Part shown: one piece after another, positions 22,301 to 34,725 of the stretch
Layout of the letters: each line of letters begins with the position of its first letter
Position numbering within the stretch: the first letter of the stretch is position 1
Origin: Adiantum capillus-veneris
Taxonomy: Eukaryota; Streptophyta; Polypodiopsida; Polypodiales; Pteridaceae
Assembly: GCA_014529385.2 (NCBI GenBank)
Contig: CM043965.1
Location: 11,892,412 to 11,956,411, forward strand
Length of the DNA stretch: 64,000 bases
Direction: 5' to 3'
The notes under the pieces: model-generated
The model's database searches: none
Told to the model about the DNA's origin: nothing
What the model saw: the letters and a program-made list of their open reading frames with translations, nothing else
Program-made: the position numbers and the translations under genes

Positions 22301-23977
22301 AACATGGATCGCGATCCATGTTCCCCAAACCCTAAAATCATGGAAATTTATATAGGAGCAACAATAGAGGGCCAGGAACAAACTTCTATGACTAGATTTT
22401 CAAAATGCATCCCAACATGGATCACGATCCATGCCCCTTTTTGCCAAAATCAGGATAAAAGTGGCTCACTAGCTGGACAATGTACAAATAGTACTAGTGT
22501 TGCAAAATGATCACAAAAAGTGCTCGAAAGATCATCAAACCCTCGTGGGTTTCTACTTTCAGTATGAAAATGGTCTTTACTGGAAGAAAGGTGGAGTCCC
22601 AGAGAAAAGCTCGGGAGAGGGCAGATGCTGGGATGCCAGCAACACCTATGAAGAATGGCTAAAGATAAGAGTCCTGACAAATTTTCAAATCACTGCTAAA
22701 GTCAATTGGCGGACTTCACACTCTCCTTGCAGCCTTATCAACAAGCAATTGTAACCTAAGGATGGTGGTAGGATCAAAACTAAGCAAAGGTTTACTTGAA
22801 AATGGTGAAAATTGGAGGATTCACTTTGTCTTCTCAAAAGAATTCAACATTAGGCAAAATTTGGACTCACAAAGGGGCCCTTTAAGGAGTTTGACTTTAC
22901 CTCTCTCTACCAAAATGGACGCATGGATAAATTTTTAAAAACAAACTCCAAAGTTGGCGGAGGTTTGATAGTTAGAATGTCCTCTTCAAGCTCTATCTAC
23001 TGATATATAGCACGCCATGAGATTCCTCATATTTTAGAAGATTCTTTTTTTTGATTCACCTATAATGTGACAACTCTAACGGAATCTAAGTGAATAAAAA
23101 AAGAATCTTCTAAAATATGAAGAATCTCATGGCGTGCTATATATCAGTAGATAGAGCTTGAAGAGGATATTCTAATTGTCAAACCTCCGCCAACGTTGGA
23201 GTTTGTTTGCAAAAATTTATCCACGCACCTGTTTTGGTAGAGAGAGGTAAAGTCAAACTCCTTAAAGGGCCCCTTTGTGAGTCCAAATTTTTCTTAATGT
23301 GTCTGGTGGAATTTGCCAAGGAACCAGGTAAAGCTATGAACTACAGACCTAAATCATCAGAAATCAAAACAATGATAGATCTCAAGCAAAATATGAGTCC
23401 AAAAAATGGTTGCCTGAAACGGATATGGTCAAAACGGAAAAAACATGGCCATAAACTAAAATATGGGGCAAACTAAGGAAAAACATGTCCAAAGTTGAAA
23501 ACATTTCAGCAGTGTACTAGGAAAACCTATGGGAACAAATGTGCACAAGAACTGTATCAAAATTTTGTCCAACATGGATCGCGATCCATGTACCTTTTTT
23601 CCCATTATAAGCAAAAACCTTGCCATCTGATTTAGTACGTTTAAGAAAGCCAAGCCATGGATTTTCAAACCACTTGAATCCCAAAATCCACTTCAAAATG
23701 CCAAAATCTCTTAATCTGTAAATGGTTTCCAAAATTTACCCCAAGTGTCAAACCATTGATCCAAATCCCAAACTTTTTGGACCAAGGCATAATCTAGATG
23801 AACCCTACCAGATAGTATCATAAGATTTCCAAAATGTTGGCCAACATGGATCACAATCCATGTACCTTCAACCCTAAATCCAGAGAAAACTGTTCAGTAG
23901 CATCCCCGTATGCCTAGGAATAACTTCCCAAAGTTAGAATTTCCAAATGCATCCCAACATGGATCACGATCCATGTT
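22301..23977. repeat. five dispersed copies of a 22-bp palindrome
   Basis: Copies lie at 22301-22322, 22414-22435, 23571-23592, 23843-23864 and 23956-23977. The first is a perfect 22-bp palindrome made of AACATGGATCG and its reverse complement. The others keep the AACATGGATC and ATCCATG arms with changes at the centre or outer bases. Copies 2 and 5 also share the upstream context AAATGCATCCC and a downstream C(C)TTTTTxCCAAAAT. The set spans 1.7 kb upstream of the decayed accessory ORF at 24175 and brackets the hairpin at 22848-23300. Function is unknown. Confidence 0.85.
22848..23300. repeat. long inverted repeat, about 212-bp arms with 30-bp loop
   Basis: The left arm, 22848-23059, pairs with the right arm, 23090-23300, at well over 90% identity by eye. 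Shared blocks include GACTCACAAAGGGGCCC, AGGAGTTTGACTTTACCTC, GTTGGCGGAGGTTTGA and TATATAGCACGCCATGAG with their complements. The loop is about 23060-23089. A transcript would form a long near-perfect hairpin. No target duplication was found at the outer ends, so a foldback transposon and a simple inverted duplication both remain possible. Confidence 0.9.
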
Positions 23978-24174
23978 CCTTTTTCCCAAAATTCATCTGT
24001 TACATTACAATCTTGTGTCTGTATTAATCCCAGATGTACTAGTGAAATTTGGTCAAATCTGGAGTAGTTTTGACAAAGTTATGCTCATTTTTCATTCTAT
24101 GGTCAAGTTTACACTTTTCGAAAATTTTGATCAATGGCTAAAACCTATTTTCACATGCTAAAATTGGCAACAAG

Positions 24175-27100
24175 ATGCCTCAAAGAAAAGCACAAAGGGA
24201 GTGGAATGTGGCACCCTATGAGATAACCGATATCTCATCAAATGAGAAATCTCACATCACCGAACAGGTACTTGAAGCTATTCCGGCGAACATCGTCATC
24301 AGAAGGTTTCAAGCAACAGACAAAGAAATTGTAAAGGCCACAATATTTCCACAGGAAATGTGGACTTTGCACCAAAAACCAGAAGTGCAAGCAGGGGGGG
24401 CAGGTGCCTATAGCTAGACAACTTCTTACGACTGTCTCCTTGGGGAACAAACTTTAGACGAGCTCACGAGCTCATAAGTTCAATTGAGTACAATAGAGAA
24501 GCAACTCTAACAGACAAGCATGGGCAGTCGTCAAGGTAAAGATCACAGTGGATATTATCAATGAAGCCCTCCACCTTCCGCAAGGGACGCACAATCTATT
24601 GCATAAGACGAAGGCAATAGACAATGATAAAGCCTTTTTGAAGCAACAAGGTCACAAGCTGATGTATCAAGACCTGTTCTACTCAGAAACTGAACTGCCA
24701 ATGCGCCTTATATCACAACATTTTAAGGTGCATAAGCCACCTAGATATACCGAACCTTTGTTGCATGTGGCTGTGGTAATGGCAATGGGCTTGGCTGAAG
24801 GCAAGGTGTTCAATTACGACTTTGGCAATTATCTTCTTAACACTGTTGTGGAAGCAAACCTGAAGGGGAGTCAAAGAAGTAAAGCCTACATGAACGGGGG
24901 ACCAATGCTCACACGTATAGCCTATCAGGCACTGGGGATGATGGAGGATCTACCACCTGTAGAAGCGAAGATATATCTGATCCACAGATCTAAAAGAGTT
25001 GTAAGAGCAGTGGGGCAGGACCTTCTACAAGGTCAAAACCAGAAGTCAAATAGACGAGGCAAAGAGCAACGTTAAAGGATTCTGACAGCGAGAAGACACG
25101 AGTCAGATGCTCGGAGTAGCCAGGAAGAAGGGTCCCACCTAAGAGACACTTCTTCAGAGTACCAGTCTTCGAAGGAGGATCAGGACAGTCCATACACACT
25201 TGGATATACATGCTTGCAAAAGAAATCTATGCATATGACAGAGGCTATTCCCATTACACATTCCAGGAGAACAATGGAAGAAGCTCAGGCATTGAAGGAA
25301 AGGCTCCACCAATAAAATCAAGATAAAAAACAAACCCAAGGAACAGAAGCGGATGATGAGCAAGAAGAGGATGAAGCCGAGAATATTCCGCTGCTACGCA
25401 GGCAAACAGAGGCTTTAGAAAGGATCAAGCAACAAAAGAGGCAGGAAACTGTAGACAAACGGGAGATTGCCAGCGTCGTGCGGCAGTGTATTTAGAATGA
25501 ACTCAAGCAAAAGATTGAGCAAAGGAAAAGAGAAGAATCAAAGAAGCCACGCGTCAATGATCTCAAATCATCTGACAGATCTAGTCAAAGCAAAAAAGAG
25601 GAAAGTCACTCACAAGGAGAGGAACAACACGACACATAAGACTAGTGGCTGCCAGAACAAGGAGCGGAGGAAAAGCAGACGGAACACAAAACGGATCAAG
25701 AAAAAGAGTTTGCACAAACAAAGCCCTCCACAACCTCTGCTGCTCTAAAAGATTTGAAACAAAGAGAAAAAGCAAGCTGAGATGCCTGAACAATCGGATT
25801 AGGGCCAAAAAGGCCATCATAGGCCAAGATCGCCATGCTCATAAGCGGCCATGGAGGAAGGAGCGGAGATAGTTAAATCCTTTGACATTGATGCTCACTT
25901 AGAGAAGATCAAGCTACAGTTCCAATGTCAAAGGTCTCTTTACAATCTAAGAGAGCTCGAGTTAGAAGATAACAAGAAGGAAGCATCTAAAACAGTAGCA
26001 GAATCCTTGCAGCTAAAGAGACAAATTGAGCACTAAAGAAGGCACAACTCCAGGCACAATCGGAGTTGTAGATAGAACAGGAGAATGAAGCCTACTATTA
26101 CAAGGAAGTGCAACAATTTAACGAGGCAAATTCCGCATTGCAGATTGAGCAGCAACGTCTTGAGGAGGAGCTAACCACATAAAGAGAACAAAATGAGAAG
26201 CTACAAGGCTCATTATGCGGTGGTTAGCAGATCTCTGACTCAGCCTCCTGGCCATACAAGAGACCCCCTCCTCCTCAACAACGACTGTAGGATCTACCTC
26301 CTTGAGTCACGAAATCAAAGAGTTGAAAGAAGCCCTCAAACAAGAGAAATATTACATACAGATCATGACCGCAGATCATAGGGCCCTACAATAGGCCAAG
26401 GATGAGGAAATCGATGAGTTAAAAAGGCAATTGGCTGAGACAAGAGGGGATTTAGTAGCTCTGAGAGCACATCAGCCAAAATATCAGCAGGCCCTAGGGG
26501 AGTTTGAGCAGGGAGGAGGATTTAAACAATCCACGTTTGAAGCTCATCAAATAGAGGTTCCCACTATCAGCATTGGAAAAGGCACGCAAGAATCTGCTGA
26601 TCCAGCCACGACATCCACTTCGAACTCAACAAGGGATGAAATTCAGCACTGGATCTCAGAAGTAAAGGACCCTTCACACAAAAGGCTTATATGCAATATG
26701 AACTAAAGGTGCTGGAATTGGTTGCCCTCCTCATGATCACTCTAGATGAATTAGTAAAGAATCATGGGCACGAGATGATCGCACTGCCATTGATGCGACA
26801 AGAAGTTAAATTATGGAAGAAAAAAATGCTTACCGAACTTGAACCAAACAGCAGAGGGGACTACAGAGAGGTTCTTATTACGGCCCTTCAGATTCAGGCG
26901 AGCATAGACAATGAACCCCTCTCGCAAAAAAAATGGTTTGATCACTGACCAACTGATGAAACCTATTACAGGAACGCTCCCCAGCATCTCAGGATCGACC
27001 CCACTTACTATCCCATCAATAGACGACAATCTTGGGATAGTTTTTATATTTGGCAGTGGCAAAAGACCGGTAGTGTTAAACTATCCGGTAATTACAAGCC

Positions 27101-27597
27101 TCTCAATAACAACCCACCATCCGAGCAGTACATGAGTCAAAATCTAAAAGGGGTAATCAACACGATGAAGGAGATCCTAGATCTCGCCTGTCAGATGCTT
27201 GTAAAGATTTCCAAAATGCTCATCACATGCATTATAGCTTTCCGTGATATCGAAGCAGCAGAGCATCCCTGGCAAGTTTTTTTTGAAGATACGCGGGGCA
27301 TTTGCTGGACAATGGAGATAGAAATCCCAAGCAGGAATGTCATCATGGGATTGTACGCAAGAGTCATGTTTCTGCCCTCTCATTACGTGCAGACCTTTGA
27401 AGAGGCTTTCATGACAGGCCGCTTCTAAGTGGACTCTTCCATATTCAACCCAATGACAAAAGACCTGCCAGCCCGCCACATCGCCTACCAAAATACCCTT
27501 AGTAATAATCCCTACAAAGAGCTGGCCACCAAAGTCGAGATTGAAGCAAGAGCTCAGAAATTCAAAAATCTCACTGCAACGCTCGAAAGAAGGCAGT
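24175..27597 (+). pseudogene. decayed accessory (post-integrase type) protein region of a gypsy-like element
   Basis: An ATG at 24175 opens MPQRKAQREW; after frameshifts a block at 24548-25072 contains VDIINEALHLPQGTH, YTEPLLHVAVVMAMGLAEG and GGPMLTRIAYQALGM. Later parts are Lys/Glu/Gln-rich and coiled-coil-like (25851-26180). A C-terminal segment (27132-27597) includes MLVKISKMLITCIIAFRDIE. Architecture and some motif spacing parallel the accessory region of the outer element at 50414-53886, where VTPQAIAFAFRMPNEP corresponds to ITVDIINEALHLPQGTH. No RT or integrase occurs upstream, so only this part survives. Stops and frameshifts are frequent. Homology between the two is inferred from my reading, not from an alignment program. 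Confidence 0.55.
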
Positions 27598-27640
27598 AGA
27601 CGCGCTCAGAAACAGCTTGCACGAGGACATGCAATGAATA

Positions 27641-27650
27641 GGAAGGGGGA
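27641..27650 (+). promoter_or_regulatory. polypurine tract of gypsy-like element
   Basis: GGAAGGGGGA lies 40 bp after the decayed accessory frame and two bases before TGTTTGGTGG, a standard PPT-LTR junction. This supports reading 24-27.6 kb as the 3' part of an LTR retrotransposon. Confidence 0.6.
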
Positions 27651-27652
27651 AT

Positions 27653-28016
27653 TGTTTGGTGGATACAGGCATATATAGACGTATGCACATCAAGCCTAGT
27701 AAACACTCTATTGTTTCGGAGAAAGCCATGTAATTTAGCTTAGGATGAGTTGTAACCGTGATGTAATTAGACAATACCCTCTTTACTTCTCTGAGTCTAC
27801 ACCCTTGTAAGAGGCCGAATGGTAGTGGGAAAGCCCCCTTAACTTTTAAAGTCAAAACCCTTAGTTTTGAGGAGATTTTTATCATTAGCTTGAAGAATAA
27901 AAAACATGCATTGTGGAGGCCTCTTACTAATACAACTTGTAATCTTCTTTTCTCCTGAATTGGTAATCATTATTTGTTTCCGAATAGCACATTGTGTTCC
28001 TTGTCTCTTCCTCTAC
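27653..28016 (+). mobile_element. candidate 3' LTR
   Basis: It begins TGTTTGGTGG after the PPT and could end at CTCTACA near 28016, giving TG...CA. No matching 5' LTR was seen upstream in this window, so the end is a guess. Confidence 0.4.
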
Positions 28017-30640
28017 AATCTAAGTGTGATCATTTCCAATTCTACTGTGGTTCTCGATGCATTTTTTGTGAGCTAAATGCATTGATTTGGAGATTAAAAT
28101 GGTTATTTTTTGATGTTTTGACCATGGATAAGTGTTTCTATGCTTAAGGACGACCTTTCCAAGTCTTCTGTTTCAGTTTTCTGCACATTTTTTGTGGTGG
28201 ATCATGATTTATGTACCTTCCCAGATGGTGACAGAACTTGGTAGGATTGAGCCCTTAAGTGTTAGGATACCTCTCCTTAAGTTTAGTGGCATTGTGGATT
28301 TGTTTGGATGCCGTAAAGGCGTGATGACCTAGAGTGGTGAGATTGGGAGTGGTTGTCTGACTAGGAAGTGGTTGATTTTCTTTTGTCGTAGAACGAGTAG
28401 CCCCTGAGTTCACTTTGGTGAGATTGACACTCTCATTAAGTCTCTGTGCCGCATCCCGAGTCGCTTCCTCGCATATTGACATTATGTTAGTACAAAAGAG
28501 TAATGCTACAGACGTTCGTCGCGATGACACGCTAACAACATGCCTTATGGAACTCTCAAGAATGGTTTTTTTGTGATTTTAAAAGTCCCCTCCTTCTTGG
28601 GTGGTTTATCCAAGTTCCACTTGATAAGTTTTCCCCATCTATACAAGAAGTGCTTTGCATAGAGTGGCCATAGGAATGTAGTTTTGGTTAGGATTTAACA
28701 AAATTGGAAGAAAAAGGAAGGTACAAAGAGGGAAGAGCAAGAGTTATTGCATAGCATTCACTCAAGTGACTTAAATTCCATAAAATAAGATGATTAAGGA
28801 CTTAAATAACACTTATTCCATTTATAAACGACGTGATTTTTGAAAGTCCCTTAAAAATGTTAAACACAAAAAAACAATTGTGACTAAAAATAGAGGCAAA
28901 ATCAAGTGTAGATATATCTGCACAACATACTTTGGATCAGCAATGATACATGAAACCTTACATTGGTAAATATTAAATAGCTCTGGTTGATAACTTTTAA
29001 TGAGCTACGGTTTCTATCGTCTCGATCCCTCCCTCTTGTCTCTACGCTCAGCATCTCATCATCACCATCACTACCTAGTGTATCTATCTGTGTAATAATC
29101 ATACTATCTATTAGTGCGTTGATCACCAGTCCCATGGCTATGATCCCTTTTATGTTCATCCTCTATGTCGTGTGCTATTTGTCTCTCATACCTCGATCAT
29201 GTTTATTGCAATCTCCATCATAGTGTCAACCATGTCAACTACAATCTCCATCATCATCCACGATAATCTTCTCATGCACTCAACAATTAACACATGCGAT
29301 TAAAAAAAGACAAGAAAATTCTTGACAAGCCTTAAAGGCCCTGGTTATGAATAGTTATCCCTAAAGACCTCAAGTATCAATCAAGGTTAGATTAACTCTG
29401 ATCGATGGTTGGATTATTATGAGTGGCTTAATCCCCCGCCTCGTTTCAAGGAAAATTATTAGGCCAACCAAGTGACAAGTTCATGGCCTTGTTTTCCAAC
29501 TCAACAAGGTGAAGGGTCACACTAGCATTCTATTAGGATCAGCGTTGTAATTGGACATTTCAAGTGTCCTATTTTTCACAAAAACTTTAGGTTTTTTGAT
29601 AGAACTAAAAGAAGATAATCATGAAAAGTTATCAGTTTAAAATCTCACCAATAATTTAAGCTCTTCTTTAAAAAATGCACTAAAAGGCCTATAACTTCTC
29701 AAACAAAATGTACTTCTCATGTTAATGAGTCATTTCTAATAGGAAATAACACTTGAAAAATAAAAAATTATCTTCAATGCCTTATTTCTATGCCTACTAA
29801 AAACATAATTTAGAAAACTGTAATTTGCAGAATGACAAAGATGAATTTTATGGTCTTTGAAAGCTCATATCAAATAATCTATGTGGTTTTAATACAAAAA
29901 TATGATTTAAAATGATTCTATAGGTTAAAAACAATCCAATACATGTTTTTTGGGGATTCAATCTTACATAAGTTATATAAATTCACTTCTATTTTGAAAT
30001 TTTGTCATCCAAAATTTTGTTGACAAAGCAAATATACAAATGAGATTATAAATGATGCATTTGGGGATTTTTTAGGAACTCATTTTAATAGTTAATGACT
30101 GTTCTGAGAAAAACATGAGTTTTTAATGTGTGTAGTTTTGCAATGTAGCAAAATCTGCTAGTCTGTTTCTTTGTCTTGATAAGCTCAAAAATTCGACCAG
30201 ACAGTTTTTATAAATACTACAAGTAGTTCAAAAAATATCCTCAAAGAGAGTTTTAAAGATTTGTTTTTAGATAATTTTATTCAAATCCTAAAAAAAAAGG
30301 GCGCTAACGTGTGCTATTTTGTTATAACATTAGAATCCACACGAAGCTTTTAAGTGAAAGGAATCTTTTAGAAACTAAAATATCAAAGAAAGTTTCAACG
30401 CGTGAACAAGTCACATTGAATGCTTGACTCCTTTCTTCACACTAAGGCTTGAAAGCCAACAAGAAGACACTTGAACCTCATAGTCTTAGAATGTAGAGGA
30501 GAGAGGAGAGCTTGAAAAGAAGGGCCAAGCATTGAAAAGGCATTACGATGAGAAGGCCGGGCCGAAGACACGGGGGACCATGGCTGCGGGGGGTGCTAGC
30601 TATATACGGGCAAATTTGAAGGCGAGAATAATCTACGTAG
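28017..30640. other. non-coding, AT-rich stretch
   Basis: No gene family is visible. A minus-strand open frame at 28255-28530 (91 codons, Ser/Thr/Asn-rich) has no known motif. From 29540 to 30300 the sequence is strongly AT-rich without tandem structure that I can see. Confidence 0.4.
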
Positions 30641-30655
30641 TTGCGCTGTGCTTCA

Positions 30656-30874
30656 ATGGCGAACATGAGATGCGGTTCCTCCATATTGGGTGTGGCGGTG
30701 ATGATGGTGCTACTTCCGCTTGCCTTATCTCTGCTCGTTCGCCAGCTCACGTGGGCGGCGCTGTATCCTTTGGCTCTTCACTCCATGTCCACCCTCTTGT
30801 TGTTTGTGACCATGCAGCTGGATCACGCGGCCTACGACGCTCCTGACTTCAACCTTGACTTCTCCAGCACATGA
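30656..30874 (+). CDS. 72-aa hydrophobic protein, hypothetical
   Basis: ATG at 30656 (CAATGGCG context, G at +4) opens 72 codons ending at TGA 30872. The protein begins MANMRCGSSILGVAVMM, has a hydrophobic first segment (about residues 9-27), a second hydrophobic stretch (about residues 32-54) and an acidic tail DAPDFNLDFSS. It could be a small membrane or secreted protein. The surrounding 30530-31000 is markedly GC-rich compared with its neighbours, and a TATA-like CTATATA lies near 30599, about 55 bp upstream of the ATG. No stop or frameshift breaks it. I do not recognise the family. It might also be an exon or a chance ORF in a GC-rich island; overlapping frames on both strands are also open. 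Confidence 0.4.
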   Translation: MANMRCGSSILGVAVMMVLLPLALSLLVRQLTWAALYPLALHSMSTLLLFVTMQLDHAAYDAPDFNLDFSST

Positions 30875-31554
30875 GTCAGTGCAGGGGCTCGATACCCATA
30901 TTCTGCACGCATGAGTCCCTTGCTTGCGCATACAGCCTGCCCTTATCTGGGAGCGAATGCCAACTTTCTTTTCGTACCCTGCAACTCTGACCTGCCTCTC
31001 CATCGAGTAAGAGGAGTATTTCTTGAAATACCTTCATGCTTAACTGATCCAATCAGTAAGAAGACTTTCCTTTGGGACACATAATTCTATTTCACCGCAT
31101 GTAGAGGTTGTATGCTTATACACCATTGGCCTCTGAACTCCTCCAAATACATGTCTATGCTTGCTTACCCTAAATGAATATAAGCAGTTGTGCTATATTT
31201 AAGATCCATATATGATTGAAATGTCTAAATTTCTTCTCTCAATCTTATAATACAAGTGAATCTTCTTGATCATATTTGTCCTTTTTTTCAGCCTGTAATT
31301 TGTGTGCTGTATGAAATGTCAAACTCCCTTTGGCATGGATGTCAACATAGTTTAATCCAAGGATGCTTTCATTTGAAAAACGTTAACAAGGGAGTCCTTG
31401 ACTGACAACTGTGATCAATTGCCACGTCCATGATATTTTGAGAATTAAAAGCTATTTTTTTCTAGTAAGACTAAAATGGGAAAAGTTTCGCATTAAGGGA
31501 AATTTGGAACTGGTGCATTTTACATATTGTGCGAATATCTCGTTTGTTTTAGGA

Positions 31555-31588
<34 letters not shown>

Positions 31589-32275
31589 ATGATGGACATG
31601 CAACCAAGGATTTTCAAAGAGACTGATAGCTCTGTTGAATAAGTGGCATTGATAAACAATGTTAATAAAGATATACGAAAAGGTTGTGTTGATAAACACA
31701 AAAATATACATCCAACCCAATCTCTTTGAGGATGGGTTTATTGAACGCTTGTACCGAAACAATATTCCACTATCATAAGATTGAAATAGAAAGCATTGGT
31801 CTCCTTTCATATTATTGTGATAATCTCATCATGGTATTCAACATACTCTCCCATGTCTATTAGAGAGAATATCCTACCAATAACAATACCAACACTTGGA
31901 CGCCAATATGATGGGCAACACTTCCATATTTGGTGTGCTTGTATTCATGAAAAAGAAAAGATGATGTATTCGTGAATGGCCTATGCATGCATCCCATTTA
32001 GGATAAAGATAGCCACATGACAATATCACTTCAAATCACTTGAGAACTATTCTAAGTATGAAAGGTCCTTAGTGTATCCATGAAATGTGGCACAATCAAG
32101 GTTTGGCCAACTTTTAATTTTTCACAAAATTTGAATAAGCATAGCAATCATCATATGTGTGTCTATACAATAAAAACCCTATTGAATTGTTTTGAAAAGC
32201 AACTAAAGAGACGAGCAAGAAAAAAAAATATCACCAGAAGTACAATTTTCAATTGTGCTCTTCTCTAGGAATACT
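30875..32275. other. non-coding stretch with a (TC)n run
   Basis: It may contain the 3' end of a transcript from the 30.6 kb ORF. A TC microsatellite of about 15 units lies at 31557-31587. Nothing else was recognised. Confidence 0.4.
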
Positions 32276-34177
32276 AAAAACATCCTACCATCAAAGCATC
32301 AAAGCATGTTTATAGCACAATGTAGAACATGTGCATTCAAGCATGCTCAAGGGACCAAGAGTACCATACTGGTTGTGAATCCAAGCCTATGGTTATAGAA
32401 TGAAGCATCCAAGAATTTTCTTTGGATAGAGCATATAGCCATGTCCTTGGAACTAAGTACTTGGGACCAACCATGGTCATTATTTGCACTCCTGCATGGA
32501 CTAGGGACATTCAGGAATTTGTAGAATGGTAAGGGGAGCAAGAAGCATTTTAGCATTCAAACATGTCTTTGGTACCATCCTTGCTCCAATTCTTTATGTT
32601 TTCTTTCAAAAAGATACATTCATTTAGAAAATTCAATAGGTTGAATAGCAAAAGGGTGGACTATACTAGTCTTGTATACAAGAGCTTTTCATAACAACCC
32701 TCAAATGCACTAAATATACAAGTTTTACATATAGTGGACACCCCATGTGGTCCTAGGACTCAAATGAGGCATGGACTTTGTGAGCATTTATCTAAGAGAA
32801 AGCATGCTCTCAAGATGATTGTCTCCATAGAAAGACTAGTCCTACGACAAAGCATGAAAATTTTCAAAGTCTTACGACCAAGACTTTGAGTGGTCCTAGG
32901 ACCAAGCATCATAGCATGGTCTTGGGAACGAGCATCCAAGCATGGCCAAGGGACCATGCAAGGTTTGTGGATTCAACCATTGTCATGGGACCATGAATTT
33001 TTTTTGCATTCAAGCATGGGCATGTGACCAATGATCTCATATTGGACTTATGGGTGAGCATTTAAGCACGGCCTTGGGAGCATGCAGATTTGTAAATTCA
33101 AGCATGGTCATGGGATGAAGCATCCAAGGATAACCGTTACACCAAGTATCTAGTATGATATTATAAAAAAGGTATTGGGACCCACCATGCCCACGCTTAG
33201 CATTCATGCATGGTCTTAGGACCAAGCATTGTACCATCGTAGAGGGAGAAAGCATACATTTTCCATTCAAGCATGCTCTTGGAACCATCCTTGTTCCAAG
33301 GATTCTAAGTTTCATCACTAGCTATTTTACATATCCTAAGGCACTACCCAATCATGATCAATCACCAAGAATGACTTTGTGAGATCTATTTTGGGATAAA
33401 GCATAGTCCTAGGACAAAAAATATGAGTATAGTTCAGGGCCCAAGCATTATATCAGGGTCTTAGAGGAGGTTACAATTGAAGATGGAAGTATGATCTTAG
33501 GAGGAATCACATTTGTTGAAATCAAGCATGGTCATGGGACCTAACATCCTATCAAGATCTTGGGAGAACAAGAGTACAAGTATAATTATGGGTGAAGCCT
33601 CCATACATGCCTTAATCTCAAGCATTCATGCAAGATCTTGGGACTAACAGTACTAGAATGATCTTAGGAGAATCTTAAGATCGAGCCCAAATCTTCGAGG
33701 GCGTAGTTTACAATCCGAAATCACATGCGATCAAAGCCTGATTAAAAAACCCCTTTACTCATTTTGTGGATTGAATTAAAACTATCCCTTTTTCTTCATA
33801 AACCTATAACTCTTTTTGAAAGTTGAATCTACATACCCCTGATGTAAGTGAAGTTATGCACTTGACATGAAATGTTATAAACCAAACTATCAATCACACA
33901 TGGTACACCTACATACCTAGAAGGTAAACCCCCTAGGGATAAATTTTGGATTTATGCACAATCTTGTGATAAAGCACCTTCAAGCATGGCCTTAGGAAAA
34001 ACAAATTTGGGCCGATAATAAAGTACTATGGTCTTTGGATCACGCTAACTTATTCCATTTATGCCTTCACTTGGAACCAATTAAGTACTAGGGTATAGGC
34101 AACAAGCACACCTTTTACATCCAAGTGTGATCTTGAGACCATGCAAATTCCAAATCTTCAAATTTTTTAAACCATGT
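32276..34177. repeat. degenerate short-period repeat field, CATGGTCTTGGGACCA-like
   Basis: Dozens of diverged occurrences of a unit close to CAAGCATGGTCTTGGGACCAAG recur every 30-90 bp, for example at about 32340, 32460, 32745, 32890-32960, 33100, 33200-33220, 33280, 33530 and 33970. Many contain a short palindrome-like GGTC...GACC core. The field stops at 34177, where the outer Ty3/gypsy element begins, and resumes past its far end at 54673. It behaves as an old, eroded minisatellite. Confidence 0.65.
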
Positions 34178-34182
34178 GATTT

Positions 34183-34652
34183 TGTGGACGACTGACACGT
34201 CACCATGTGGGAACGTGTTCTTAGAAGATGGACAGTGAATCACTTAGTAATTACTAAAGTAATTACTACGGTAAACCCAAAGCATATAAATAGGGCCCAT
34301 TAGTTTGATATCGGGTTGGCAATTGTTATCACTTGTATTAGCGCTTTGGGCTATAATTGCACTCAAGCATCAGTGGCAGTATCATCGGCTACACTTTCTC
34401 TCTCTGTAATCATATTCACTGTAATCTCAATCATGATATATATATATTCTAGTGATACTGACTCCTCAACAGTCTTCTGAATTTGAGTCTGAAATTTATT
34501 CCAGTCTTTAAGTTTGATTCTCATTTCAGTATTCATATTTCAGTCTAGTCACTGATTTCTGTCTAGTCTGCTGTCTGAACTCTTTCTACTCTCAGTAGCT
34601 GAAATCCTTCAACAATGGAATTAGTTGTCTCAAGAGATCAGCTCCAATTCCA
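34183..34652 (+). mobile_element. 5' LTR of outer element
   Basis: 470 bp, TG...CA. A TATA box TATAAATA is at 34285-34292. U3 carries two adjacent perfect 10-bp palindromes AGTAATTACT (34246-34255 and 34258-34267), also kept in the 3' LTR. A CT-rich stretch follows the TATA box by about 110 bp. Confidence 0.95.
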
Positions 34653-34725
34653 TTTTGGCAATCATGGTGGGACGAGCTGAAGCTCGTTGACTGAAAGACT
34701 CTTCTCCCAGTTGAAGTTTTCAGCA

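Noticed and set aside
28255-28530. Minus-strand 91-codon Ser/Thr-rich frame
   Set aside because: No recognisable domain and no supporting context.
29545-29575. GGACATTTCAAGTGTCC hairpin resembling the subterminal motif of the TTAA element
   Set aside because: No TIR or TTAA pair was found around it; shared motif is too short to call another copy.
30725-31003. Minus-strand 92-codon frame opposite the 72-aa ORF
   Set aside because: It lies mostly antisense to a better candidate and is explained by the GC-rich composition.
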